Below are positions 4,623 through 11,300 of a stretch of 11,300 nucleotides of DNA, in pieces. This stretch comes from an uncultured Collinsella sp. GTDB taxonomy: Bacteria; Actinomycetota; Coriobacteriia; Coriobacteriales; Coriobacteriaceae. How positions within the stretch are numbered: the stretch's first letter is position 1; each line of letters begins with the position of its first letter. The notes beneath the pieces are model-generated. The model saw nothing but the letters and a program-made list of their open reading frames with translations. It had not been told where the DNA came from and made no database searches. The stretch spans positions 1 to 11,300 of the forward strand of contig CABRDB010000030.1 in assembly GCA_902469555.1 (NCBI GenBank), read 5' to 3'. The translations under genes were made by a program, and so were the position numbers.

Positions 4623-5153
4623 ATGTATAAGCAGGATTTGGAGCAGACTCTGTTGGGCATTGACGAAGAGGCAGAGCTGGAAATAGGTCCAAGAGACGAC
4701 AGGCCGAGCGTTGTATTGGTGGGAGGAAGCGCCTTCATGCTAAACGATGTGACGAATCGTTCGGTTACACATGACATCGATGTGTTTGAGGCGGACAGGT
4801 GCCTCCGCGAGATCATAGCTCGATACCCCGAGGTGAATGGTATGGCGGTGGCATATTGTAATCAGATGCCATTCAATTACGAAGATCGTTTGATCCCCTT
4901 GGATATTGGGGCGCGTTTTATCAGGTACTTTACGCCATCCTTGGAGGATCTGGCGGTAATGAAGCTCTATGCCTTCCGTCCGAACGACATCATCGATCTT
5001 CATAGTCAGGCATTCGTCGACCGACTTGATTGGGGGCTGCTCGAACGGCTTATATTCGACGAGGGAGAAGCACTGGCGTCGTCGCCTTCGGAGCGGAGTT
5101 ATCAAGAGATGGTCTGTGCATACAGGCAATACAAAAAGGAGGTGCTCGGTTGA
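4623..5153 (+). CDS. AbiEii-like nucleotidyltransferase, putative toxin
   Basis: A 176-residue protein with the polymerase-beta-type nucleotidyltransferase signature: VVLVGGSAFML (30-40) supplies the GGS loop and HDIDVFE (50-56) the paired metal-binding Asp51 and Asp53. PSLEDLAVMKLYAFRPNDIIDL matches the downstream AbiEii/MenA pattern; its key residues are Lys114, Arg119, Asp122 and Asp125. Proteins of this fold act as toxins in type IV-like AbiE and MenAT systems, the latter by adding nucleotides to tRNA ends; that this one does so is an inference. It is shorter than typical AbiEii, so it is a minimal form. TAGGA at 4612-4616 supports the ATG. Arginine codons include several AGG/AGA, rare in neighbouring genes, pointing to horizontal acquisition. 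Its stop overlaps the next gene's start, so the two are translated together. Confidence 0.8.
   Translation: MYKQDLEQTLLGIDEEAELEIGPRDDRPSVVLVGGSAFMLNDVTNRSVTHDIDVFEADRCLREIIARYPEVNGMAVAYCNQMPFNYEDRLIPLDIGARFIRYFTPSLEDLAVMKLYAFRPNDIIDLHSQAFVDRLDWGLLERLIFDEGEALASSPSERSYQEMVCAYRQYKKEVLG
5136..5152 (+). promoter_or_regulatory. Strong ribosome binding site deciding a TTG start
   Basis: AAGGAGGTG at 5136-5144 is a near-perfect anti-16S match lying inside the end of the nucleotidyltransferase gene. The TTG at 5150-5152 follows after 5 nt and overlaps the upstream stop TGA (5151-5153). This decides the start of the second gene over any upstream in-frame codon and implies translational coupling. Confidence 0.8.
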
Positions 5154-5713
5154 ATCTGACCTTTGAGGGATTCTTAAAAGGCTATTGCCGAGAGCTATCC
5201 GGACAGCAGTCGCTCAGTTTTAGAAAACTGGTTAAGCAAGCGACGACGGTTGCGCCGCGCGTGGCGGAGCCCCTGTTTTTGCTCGCTTTGGCACAGGGTA
5301 AAGCCGAATACGTTCTGGGCTTATCCGAGGGTTCGTGGATGGAAGAGGGTTACCGAGGCGTTTTGTCCTTGTACGCCCAAACGGGTAGCCTGGCATCTCT
5401 ATGCGCCGAGGATAAACTTCCTAATCGTTATGCCAACGTTTGGCGTGCGTATAGAGCGGTGAAGGAAAAGCCAGTGGCGGACAGAAGGATCAACGCCCTG
5501 ATGCGAAAAAGAACGTTGGGAGCGCTAGAGGAATCGGGCGTAACGCGCTACGGTCTCTGCCGCGATTTGAATCTGAATAAGGGAAACGTGTACGCATATT
5601 TAGCCGGTGATGACTCAAAGGTGAGCAGGGAGACGGCGCGCCGCATTATGGAATATGCGGAGGAGAGGGGCGCCCAAGAAGGGACCGGGCGCCCGGTGCG
5701 TATGGCGGGGTAA
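5150..5713 (+). CDS. HTH protein, putative antitoxin or regulator partner
   Basis: A 187-residue protein translated from TTG. Residues 1-115 are largely helical, with no family I recognise. A helix-turn-helix resembling XRE/Cro-type domains lies at about 123-172: GVTRYGLCRDL, then NLNKGNVYAYLAG, then SRETARRIMEYA. The domain would read DNA, most plausibly the inverted repeat at 4590-4610. By analogy with AbiE and MenAT, whose antitoxins carry winged-helix domains, this is the candidate antitoxin and repressor. The order toxin-like gene first, HTH second is the reverse of AbiE. AGA/AGG codons are frequent, as in its partner. The 3' end contains GGGCGCCC (5668-5675) and the 14-bp palindrome ACCGGGCGCCCGGT (5684-5697), with no T-run. 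It could also be a regulator unrelated to toxin neutralisation. Confidence 0.72.
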   Translation: MNLTFEGFLKGYCRELSGQQSLSFRKLVKQATTVAPRVAEPLFLLALAQGKAEYVLGLSEGSWMEEGYRGVLSLYAQTGSLASLCAEDKLPNRYANVWRAYRAVKEKPVADRRINALMRKRTLGALEESGVTRYGLCRDLNLNKGNVYAYLAGDDSKVSRETARRIMEYAEERGAQEGTGRPVRMAG

Positions 5714-5764
5714 GATTGATCGCGGTTTTGATTGGTGCTCGATTGGGTTTGTTGGGCGGAGTTT

Positions 5765-7120
5765 ATGTCTGCTATTGATATTGTGCTTGTTGTGATCGCC
5801 TTGGTGGCGGTGGGGGTTGCTGTGGCTTGCGCCCTCCAACTCAAGAGCCTGCGTGCCGAGTTGCGGGAGCGTGGCGACAGTAGCGCGGAAACGCTGGCAG
5901 CACTCGAGCAGGCTAACAAAGCGCTCGATGCCCTGAACGTCGCGCTGGCCGAAACCCGCCGCACGGCCAATGCCATCGCGCAGCAGCAGACGACCGATGC
6001 GGCCGTGGAGCAGCAACGTTACCTGACCATCGCACGCGAGTTCTCGCAAGCTGGTGACCGGATGGATGACCTGCGCCGCGAGACGGTCCAACAGCTCGGC
6101 GCCAATCGCGAGGGCATCGAGCATCGCCTGGACAAGGTGCGCGAGACGGTCGATGCTCAGCTGGGCGCCATCCGCAAGGACAACAACGTGCAGCTCGATC
6201 AAATGCGTGCGACAGTGGACGAGAAGCTCTCTCGCACGCTCAACGACCGACTGTCAGCATCGTTTAAGCAGGTGAGCGACCAGCTCGAGGCCGTGTACAA
6301 GGGCCTGGGCGACATGCAGTCCATCGCCACCGGCGTGGGCGACCTTAAGCGCGTGCTGGGCAACGTGAAGGCGCGTGGCATTTTGGGCGAGGTGCAGCTG
6401 GGTGCAATCCTGGCGGACATCCTTACACCCGACCAGTATCTGGAAAACGTCGCCACCAAGCCCGGCGCCTCGGAGCGCGTTGAGTTTGCCGTCAAGCTGC
6501 CGGTGGACGAGGGCGACCCCGTGCTGCTGCCGATTGACTCCAAGTTTCCGGGCGACGCGTACGAGCATCTGCTCGACGCCCAGGAGTCGGGTGACGCTGA
6601 GGCCGTCGCCGCAGCGCGTAAGACGCTCGACACCATGGTTAAGCGCGAGGCCAAGGACATCTGCGAAAAGTACCTGAGTGTGCCGGCAACGACCAACTTT
6701 GGCATCATGTTCGTGCCGTTTGAAGGACTGTACGCCGAGGTCGTCAGCCGTCCCGGGCTTATCGAGACCCTGGGCCGCGACTATCACGTCAACGTTGCCG
6801 GCCCCAGCACCATGGCGGCCATCCTCAACAGTCTGCAGATGAGCTATCAGACGTTTAAGTTGCAAAAACGCACCGATGACGTGCTGCGCGTGCTCTCCGC
6901 CGTCAAGGCCGAGCTGCCGCGCTATCAAAAGGCGCTGCGCCGCGCCCAGCAGCAGATCGAGACCGCGGGCAAAACGGTCGAGGGCATCATCACCACGCGC
7001 ACCAACGTTATGGAGCGCAAGCTCAAGGATATCGACGCGCTGGAAGACGCCGACCAAGCCGATGAGATCTTGGGACTCACGCCCGTGGGCCTTCCCACAG
7101 ACCAAGAAGACGAGGACTAA
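5765..7120 (+). CDS. rmuC: DNA recombination protein RmuC
   Basis: A 451-residue RmuC-family protein. In E. coli, rmuC limits inversions at short inverted repeats, and the family carries a PD-(D/E)XK-like nuclease fold. Residues 4-24 form one N-terminal membrane anchor. About 27-180 is a long coiled-coil-prone helix containing QMRATVDEKL (146-155), a stretch typical of the family. The conserved domain spans about 200-425, with RGILGEVQLGAIL (204-216), LPIDSKFP (255-262), FVPFEGLY (316-323) and GPSTMAAILNSL (346-357). The acidic tail QEDED ends the protein. The ATG at 5765 is chosen because the anchor begins there and GGCGGAG (5755-5761) lies just upstream. It follows the NTase-HTH cassette by 51 bp with no visible terminator between, so read-through is possible. 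Codon use returns to the core pattern. Confidence 0.93.
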   Translation: MSAIDIVLVVIALVAVGVAVACALQLKSLRAELRERGDSSAETLAALEQANKALDALNVALAETRRTANAIAQQQTTDAAVEQQRYLTIAREFSQAGDRMDDLRRETVQQLGANREGIEHRLDKVRETVDAQLGAIRKDNNVQLDQMRATVDEKLSRTLNDRLSASFKQVSDQLEAVYKGLGDMQSIATGVGDLKRVLGNVKARGILGEVQLGAILADILTPDQYLENVATKPGASERVEFAVKLPVDEGDPVLLPIDSKFPGDAYEHLLDAQESGDAEAVAAARKTLDTMVKREAKDICEKYLSVPATTNFGIMFVPFEGLYAEVVSRPGLIETLGRDYHVNVAGPSTMAAILNSLQMSYQTFKLQKRTDDVLRVLSAVKAELPRYQKALRRAQQQIETAGKTVEGIITTRTNVMERKLKDIDALEDADQADEILGLTPVGLPTDQEDED

Positions 7121-7152
7121 TTGCAACAAGACGGTGGGGCGCCGGCGTAAAC

Positions 7153-7172
7153 GCGGGTGACCCGCTGCTTTT
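7153..7172 (+). terminator. Weak terminator-like hairpin after rmuC
   Basis: A 5-bp stem GCGGG (7153-7157) and CCCGC (7161-7165) with a TGA loop is followed by TGC and TTTT. It is short, so termination would be partial at best. It lies 32 bp after the rmuC stop. Confidence 0.35.
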
Positions 7173-7247
7173 CGCATCGCGCTTGTCTGAAGCGTACTCC
7201 AATGTGCAACAATGGCGTTTCGCCCTATCAGACGCGAAAGGAAGCCC

Positions 7248-9050
7248 ATGTCTCAGAGAAGCACCAGCCCGCTCAGCCGCTCCACCGTGCGCCGCACGCT
7301 GCAGCGGTTTTGGGGTGTCACGCGCACGCAGCCGCTGATTGTCTTTCTCTCGGTGTTCTCGTCGGCGGGCTACATCTTTTTGCTGACGTTTGCCAATACC
7401 TATGTGATGGCCCTCATTGTCGACCGCGTTCAAGCCGGTCCCGTGGCGGGTGACCAGGTGTTTGAGGTCTTCGGCCCCTATATCCTGGCGCTCGTACTCG
7501 TCAACCTGGTGGGTCAGATCCTCTCCAAGCTACAGGACTACACCGTCTACAAGCTCGAGATTGCAGGCAACTATCACCTGGCGCGTCTATGCTTCGACAC
7601 GCTCTCCAACCAATCCATGACATTCCATACCAGCCGCTTTGGCGGATCGCTTGTGAGCCAGACAAGCCGTTTTATGAGCGGCTACACGGGACTGGTGGAC
7701 GTGACGGTGTATTCGCTCATCCCCACCATCACCTCGGTCATCTGCACCGTGGCCGCACTCGCCCCGGTGGTGCCGACGTTTACCGTGATCCTGGTGTGCA
7801 TCATGGTCGTCTACATTGCGTTTGTCTGGCTTATGTACAAGCGCATCATGCCGCTTTCGGCCGCGACGTCCGTCGCGCAGAACAAGCTCTCGGGCGTGCT
7901 CTCCGACGCGGTCACGAACATCTTGGCCGTCAAGACCTGCGGGCGCGAGGACTTTGAACGCGATCTGTTCGACGCCGCCGATCGTGCCGCGCGCGACGCC
8001 GAGACGGTCTCGATGCACGCCATGATGCAGCGCAACTTTACGACCTCGGGCCTTATCGTCATCACCATGGCCGTGGTGAGTGTGTTCGTGGCGGGCGGCA
8101 ACGCGTGGTTTGGCATCTCGGCCGGCTCGCTCGTCATGATCTTTACCTACACCTATAACCTAACCATGCGCCTGAACTACGTGAGTTCCATGATGCAGCG
8201 CATTAACCGCGCGCTGGGCGATGCGGCCGAGATGACGCGCGTGCTGGACGAGCCACGTTTGGTGGCAGACGACCCGGACGCCCCTGAGCTCAAAGTGACC
8301 GAGGGCGCGATTGATTTTGAGCACCTGAGCTTTGCGTATCGTGATGCAGCGGCGGGCGAGAGCGTGTTCGATGATCTGACACTTCATGTGGCGGCAGGCC
8401 AGCGCGTGGGCCTGGTGGGCAAATCGGGCTCGGGCAAGACGACGCTCACCAAACTGCTGCTGCGCCTAGACGATGTTCAGGGCGGCCGCGTGCTCGTGGA
8501 CGGTCAGGACGTCTCGCGCTGCACGCAGCAGAGCCTGCGCCGCCAGGTTGCCTACGTGCCGCAGGAGGCGCTGCTGTTCCACCGCTCCATTCGCGAAAAC
8601 ATTGCCTACGGTCGTCCCGACGCCACTGATGAGCAGATTCGCGAGGCCGCGCGCCTGGCCAACGCTCTGGAGTTTATCGACCGCCTGCCCCGTGGCTTTG
8701 ACACCATGGTGGGCGAGCGCGGCGTCAAGCTCTCGGGTGGCCAGCGTCAGCGCGTGGCTATCGCTCGCGCCATCCTAACCGACGCGCCGATTCTGGTGCT
8801 CGACGAGGCGACCTCTGCCCTCGACAGCGAGTCCGAGGCACTGGTGCAGGAGGCGCTCGAGAACCTGATGCGCGGCCGCACCTCCATTGTGGTGGCACAT
8901 CGCCTGTCCACCGTGGCGGCGCTCGACCGCATCGTGGTGCTGGCCGATGGCGAGATCGTCGAGGACGGCACGCATGCGCAGCTCGTCGAGGCGGGTGGTG
9001 AGTACGCGAACCTGTGGAGCCGTCAGACCGGCGCATTCTTGGAGGCGTAA
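7248..9050 (+). CDS. ABC exporter half-transporter (MsbA/MdlB-like)
   Basis: A 600-residue fused membrane-plus-ATPase subunit of the type IV (exporter) ABC class, expected to work as a homodimer or paired with another half. The N-terminal membrane domain (about 20-325) has the usual six hydrophobic helices, the clearest near 28-50, 76-95, 155-175, 178-197, 268-284 and 288-305. The nucleotide-binding domain shows every motif: Walker A GKSGSGKT (391-398), Q-loop VPQE (437-440), signature LSGGQ (495-499), Walker B ILVLDE (515-520) and switch His551 in VVAHRLST. All catalytic residues are intact. The ATG at 7248 follows AAAGGAAG (7237-7244). The in-frame ATG at 7212 lacks a comparable site and would add a basic extension. 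The substrate cannot be told from sequence; lipids, peptides or drugs are all possible. No partner half-transporter is adjacent. Confidence 0.93.
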   Translation: MSQRSTSPLSRSTVRRTLQRFWGVTRTQPLIVFLSVFSSAGYIFLLTFANTYVMALIVDRVQAGPVAGDQVFEVFGPYILALVLVNLVGQILSKLQDYTVYKLEIAGNYHLARLCFDTLSNQSMTFHTSRFGGSLVSQTSRFMSGYTGLVDVTVYSLIPTITSVICTVAALAPVVPTFTVILVCIMVVYIAFVWLMYKRIMPLSAATSVAQNKLSGVLSDAVTNILAVKTCGREDFERDLFDAADRAARDAETVSMHAMMQRNFTTSGLIVITMAVVSVFVAGGNAWFGISAGSLVMIFTYTYNLTMRLNYVSSMMQRINRALGDAAEMTRVLDEPRLVADDPDAPELKVTEGAIDFEHLSFAYRDAAAGESVFDDLTLHVAAGQRVGLVGKSGSGKTTLTKLLLRLDDVQGGRVLVDGQDVSRCTQQSLRRQVAYVPQEALLFHRSIRENIAYGRPDATDEQIREAARLANALEFIDRLPRGFDTMVGERGVKLSGGQRQRVAIARAILTDAPILVLDEATSALDSESEALVQEALENLMRGRTSIVVAHRLSTVAALDRIVVLADGEIVEDGTHAQLVEAGGEYANLWSRQTGAFLEA

Positions 9051-9113
9051 GCGTCTCGGACGTGGGACAATTGTGCCCATTAGTTTATTGTGCCGTTGAG
9101 CCAAGGAGTCGTT

Positions 9114-9779
9114 ATGCCACGCGAGACCAATGCCACCAAGCGCGAGCGCGCCATCGAGGTGTGTGAGCGCCTCGACCGTCGCTATGGCCCGGTCGAGTGC
9201 TTTTTGGACCACGAGAATCCCTTCCGCCTGCTGATCGCGGTGCTGCTTTCGGCGCAAACGACCGATGCACAGGTCAACAAAGTGACGCCGCGGCTGTTTG
9301 CCCAGTGGCCCACACCCGAGGCCATGGCTGGGGCGAGCGTGGCTGACGTGGCAGACACTATCAAGTCACTCGGCTTCTACAAGAGCAAAGCCAAGCATGC
9401 CGTCGAGGCCGCGCAGATGATCGTCGCCGACTATGGCGGCGAGGTGCCGGCCGACATGAAGGAACTCGTGAAGCTGCCGGGCGTGGGACGCAAGACGGCA
9501 AACATCGTGCTCAACGTGGGGTATGGCATCGTGGAGGGTATTGCGGTGGACACACACGTCAACCGCATTGCGCACCGCCTGATGCTGAGTCCTAAGACGC
9601 ATGTCAAGGAGCCGCTCAAGACCGAGCAGGATCTGCTCAAGATTTTGCCGCACGAGTATTGGGAGTCGGTCAACCATCAGTGGATCACCTTCGGTCGCGA
9701 GATCTGCGACGCCCGCAAGCCTAAGTGTGACGAGTGTCCGCTGGCAGATTTGTGCCCCAGCGTGCGCGTAGCGGGGTAG
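9114..9779 (+). CDS. nth: Endonuclease III (DNA glycosylase/AP lyase)
   Basis: A 221-residue endonuclease III, which removes oxidised pyrimidines and cuts the resulting abasic site by beta-elimination. The helix-hairpin-helix LPGVGRKTA (121-129) contains catalytic Lys127. Catalytic Asp146 lies in AVDTHVNR. The [4Fe-4S] cluster is bound by Cys198, Cys205, Cys208 and Cys214 in the canonical C-x6-C-x2-C-x5-C spacing. LLSAQTTDAQVN (44-55) is the family's substrate-pocket helix. Length is normal. The ATG at 9114 has AAGGAG (9103-9108) 5 nt upstream. The gene starts 63 bp after the ABC exporter with no terminator visible between, so they may share a transcript. It sits before mfd, another repair gene. 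Unlike the MutY-like protein earlier in the window, every catalytic and cluster residue is present. Confidence 0.96.
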   Translation: MPRETNATKRERAIEVCERLDRRYGPVECFLDHENPFRLLIAVLLSAQTTDAQVNKVTPRLFAQWPTPEAMAGASVADVADTIKSLGFYKSKAKHAVEAAQMIVADYGGEVPADMKELVKLPGVGRKTANIVLNVGYGIVEGIAVDTHVNRIAHRLMLSPKTHVKEPLKTEQDLLKILPHEYWESVNHQWITFGREICDARKPKCDECPLADLCPSVRVAG

Positions 9780-9784
9780 GGCGG

Positions 9785-9809
9785 AACGCATCTTCGTCTG
9801 GCGTTTTTT
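9785..9809 (+). terminator. Weak terminator candidate after nth
   Basis: AACGC (9785-9789) pairs with GCGTT (9801-9805) across an 11-nt loop and overlaps a run of six T residues (9804-9809). The stem is short but the T-run and its position just after the nth stop fit termination. Confidence 0.4.
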
Positions 9810-9827
9810 GCGGGGCTGGGTTTGCCC

Positions 9828-9858
9828 TTGAGCCGGAGTCCTCTCCATGCGCTACCAT
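9828..9858 (+). promoter_or_regulatory. Candidate promoter for mfd
   Basis: TTGAGC at 9828-9833 and TACCAT at 9853-9858 could be the -35 and -10 of mfd, but the 19-nt spacer is long. If used, the start would be near 9866, giving a leader of about 70 nt that contains the hairpin at 9884-9911. Confidence 0.3.
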
Positions 9859-9883
9859 GACAGACAATGTATTTGACGTACGA

Positions 9884-9911
9884 CCCGCCGAGCTTGCCCC
9901 GGCGGGCTTTT
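9884..9911 (+). terminator. Terminator-like hairpin in the mfd leader
   Basis: CCCGCCG (9884-9890) and CGGCGGG (9900-9906) form a 7-bp G+C-only stem with a 9-nt loop, followed by C and TTTT (9908-9911). It lies 25 bp before the mfd start codon. It may end transcripts from nth, or act as an attenuator if the mfd promoter lies upstream of it. Confidence 0.6.
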
Positions 9912-9936
9912 GGCGTTGCGATGCCGGAGGAACAGC

Positions 9937-11300
9937 ATGCTTATTCACCGTATAGCCGCGCAGCTCTACACTGCCGAGGCGCTGCAGACCGTCGAGGCCG
10001 GACTCGATGCCGGCGAGGACGTGACGCTGGCCGTGTCGCAGTCGGGTCGCACGCTTATGGCGGCCGCCCAGTTTGCGCGCCGTCCGCGCCCGACGGTCTA
10101 CATTGTGAGCGGCGAGGATGCGGCCGATCGCGCCGCTCGTAGCCTTGCCGCCTACGTGGGCCTGGCGCATGTGTGCCGTTTTCCTGAGCGCAAGGATTAT
10201 CCGTGGCGCGAGCAGGCGCCCGACGACGCCGTGGTAGCGCAGCGCTGCGAGGCCCTGGGACGCATCGTGCGCGGGGACAACTGCATCATGGTTGCCTCGG
10301 CTCGCGCGTTGCTGCGCTGCGTGCCGCCAGTCGAGAGCCGCTACTGGGAGTCCACGACCTTTGCGGTGGGCGAGGAGATTCCTTTTGACGAGGTGCCGCA
10401 GCGTCTGGTGGGCATGGGCTACACCAATGCCGGCGCCGCCGACGCGCCCGGCCTGTTCCGCGTGCACGGCGACACCGTCGAGGTGTTCCCCGCACAGGAA
10501 AAGGCGCCCGTGCGCATCGAGTTTTTTGGCGATGAGATTGACCTCATCCGCCGCATGGTGAGTTCCACGGGGCAGACCATCGGCAACGAGGATAGTATCG
10601 AGATCTTCCCGTGCCGCGAGCTGGCGCTCACCGACGAGGCGGTCCACAACATGCATGTGGCGCTCTATCGCGCCAGCCAGGACGATAGCAAACTGGCGGC
10701 GCTGCTCGAGATGGTGGATGCACGCATCGTCACGCCCGAGCTCGACCGCTTTTTGCCGGTGATGTACGGCCAGACCGTAAGCCCGCTGGCACACGTGAGC
10801 GGCAAGGCGCTCGTGGTTTTGTCCGAGCCGCGTTCGCTGTTCGACGACTGCCTGCGCGCCTACGAGGATATCGAGGCCCGTGCCGGCGAGGCGGGGATTG
10901 ACCGACTGGATGGCCTGTATGTACGTGCTCAGCAGCTCGATTTTGGTGCTCAGCAGCGCCTGAACTATGTGAGCCTGATTCGCGCCGGCGGCGCGGTTAC
11001 GGCAGAGCTCAAGATTGAGCAGCCTGCTATCGCAGGCTCGGACAACCGTTTTATGACGCGCATTCAGGAAGTCGTGGGCAAGCGCTACGCCTGCGTGTTT
11101 GCCATTCCCGACCGTGGTGCACGCGAGTCGATGGAGCTCACCTTTGGTGACGAGGGCATTACCTTTGAGGAGTCGCTGACCGCGGCACCCGAAAACGCCG
11201 GCGTCATTGGCGAGCGCGTGCGCGTGGCAGCGGCGGATTCTGCCGACCGTGCTGCCCGCCAGGATGCCCATGCTGCAATTCGCGAGCGCCGCACCGACGC
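9937..11300 (+). CDS. mfd: Transcription-repair coupling factor Mfd, N-terminal part
   Basis: The first 454 codons of a gene that runs off the right edge with no stop in frame. Mfd removes RNA polymerase stalled at DNA damage and recruits UvrA. The visible part is the N-terminal UvrB-homology module and following linker: a degenerate nucleotide-binding start (residues about 30-70, where Mfd normally lacks a functional Walker A), then GMGYTNAGA...PGLFRVHGDTVEVFP and VRIEFFGDEIDLIRR (about 159-206), which closely follow the Mfd/UvrB pattern. The RNA polymerase-interacting and translocase domains, which would confirm it fully, are outside the window. GGAGGAA (9926-9932) places the ATG at 9937. 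UvrB itself is less likely because a functional Walker A is missing. The upstream nth gene ends 157 bp before. Confidence 0.9.
   Translation, partial: MLIHRIAAQLYTAEALQTVEAGLDAGEDVTLAVSQSGRTLMAAAQFARRPRPTVYIVSGEDAADRAARSLAAYVGLAHVCRFPERKDYPWREQAPDDAVVAQRCEALGRIVRGDNCIMVASARALLRCVPPVESRYWESTTFAVGEEIPFDEVPQRLVGMGYTNAGAADAPGLFRVHGDTVEVFPAQEKAPVRIEFFGDEIDLIRRMVSSTGQTIGNEDSIEIFPCRELALTDEAVHNMHVALYRASQDDSKLAALLEMVDARIVTPELDRFLPVMYGQTVSPLAHVSGKALVVLSEPRSLFDDCLRAYEDIEARAGEAGIDRLDGLYVRAQQLDFGAQQRLNYVSLIRAGGAVTAELKIEQPAIAGSDNRFMTRIQEVVGKRYACVFAIPDRGARESMELTFGDEGITFEESLTAAPENAGVIGERVRVAAADSADRAARQDAHAAIRERRTD

Noticed and set aside
6254..7249. A 331-codon - strand open frame opposite rmuC
   Set aside because: It is antisense to well-conserved RmuC motifs and is low-complexity Leu/Gly/His/Arg sequence.
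9857..9955. A 32-codon leader peptide overlapping the mfd start
   Set aside because: There is no ribosome binding site before its ATG, and that ATG lies within the candidate promoter, so it might not be transcribed.
9721..11271. A 516-codon open frame on the - strand opposite nth and mfd
   Set aside because: It mirrors the codons of mfd, has no ribosome binding site or known motif, and spans two genes on the other strand.

Overview
The window looks like chromosome from a G+C-rich, anaerobic actinobacterium of the class Coriobacteriia, most like Collinsella. This is an inference from four things: strong G/C preference at third codon positions, almost exclusive CGC/CGT arginine codons in the core genes, a two-domain rubrerythrin, and the general feel of the proteins. 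No database search was possible, so the genus is not proven. All genes supported here read on the + strand.

Layout. 1-219: an imperfect long stem-loop at the left edge, then an A-tract/T-tract and a promoter. 220-297: tRNA-Asp(GTC) with encoded CCA and its own intrinsic terminator. 334-656: a gene-free stretch with a 47-bp dyad, a -10 box and a structured leader in front of an Rrf2-family regulator (657-1142). A MutY-like DNA glycosylase follows closely (1164-2069), then rubrerythrin (2184-2723). 2749-2921 and 3654-3825 are two direct copies of a roughly 172-bp element: a 27-bp-arm hairpin, a spacer and an intrinsic terminator. They bracket a putative membrane protein gene (3005-3637). After a gene-free stretch with overlapping inverted repeats comes a small single-span membrane protein (4077-4499). 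4623-5713 is a two-gene cassette whose codon use differs from its surroundings: an AbiEii-like nucleotidyltransferase and a helix-turn-helix protein, overlapping at their stop/start and preceded by an A+T-rich inverted repeat. Then come RmuC (5765-7120), an ABC exporter half-transporter (7248-9050), endonuclease III (9114-9779) and the start of Mfd (9937 to the right edge).

How the genes fit together. The core genes lean toward oxidative damage and DNA repair: a possible Fe-S/redox regulator, a mispair glycosylase relative, a peroxide-reducing rubrerythrin, RmuC, Nth and Mfd. rrf2 and the glycosylase are probably one transcript. Rubrerythrin ends at the first repeat's terminator. The nucleotidyltransferase/HTH pair looks like a horizontally acquired toxin-antitoxin or defence cassette whose gene order is the reverse of classical AbiE.

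The two most interesting signals are the repeated hairpin-terminator element, in which base changes between copies largely keep the long stem paired, and the NTase-HTH cassette. The MutY-like glycosylase is also unusual: Glu stands where the catalytic Asp should be, and the Fe-S cysteines are missing.
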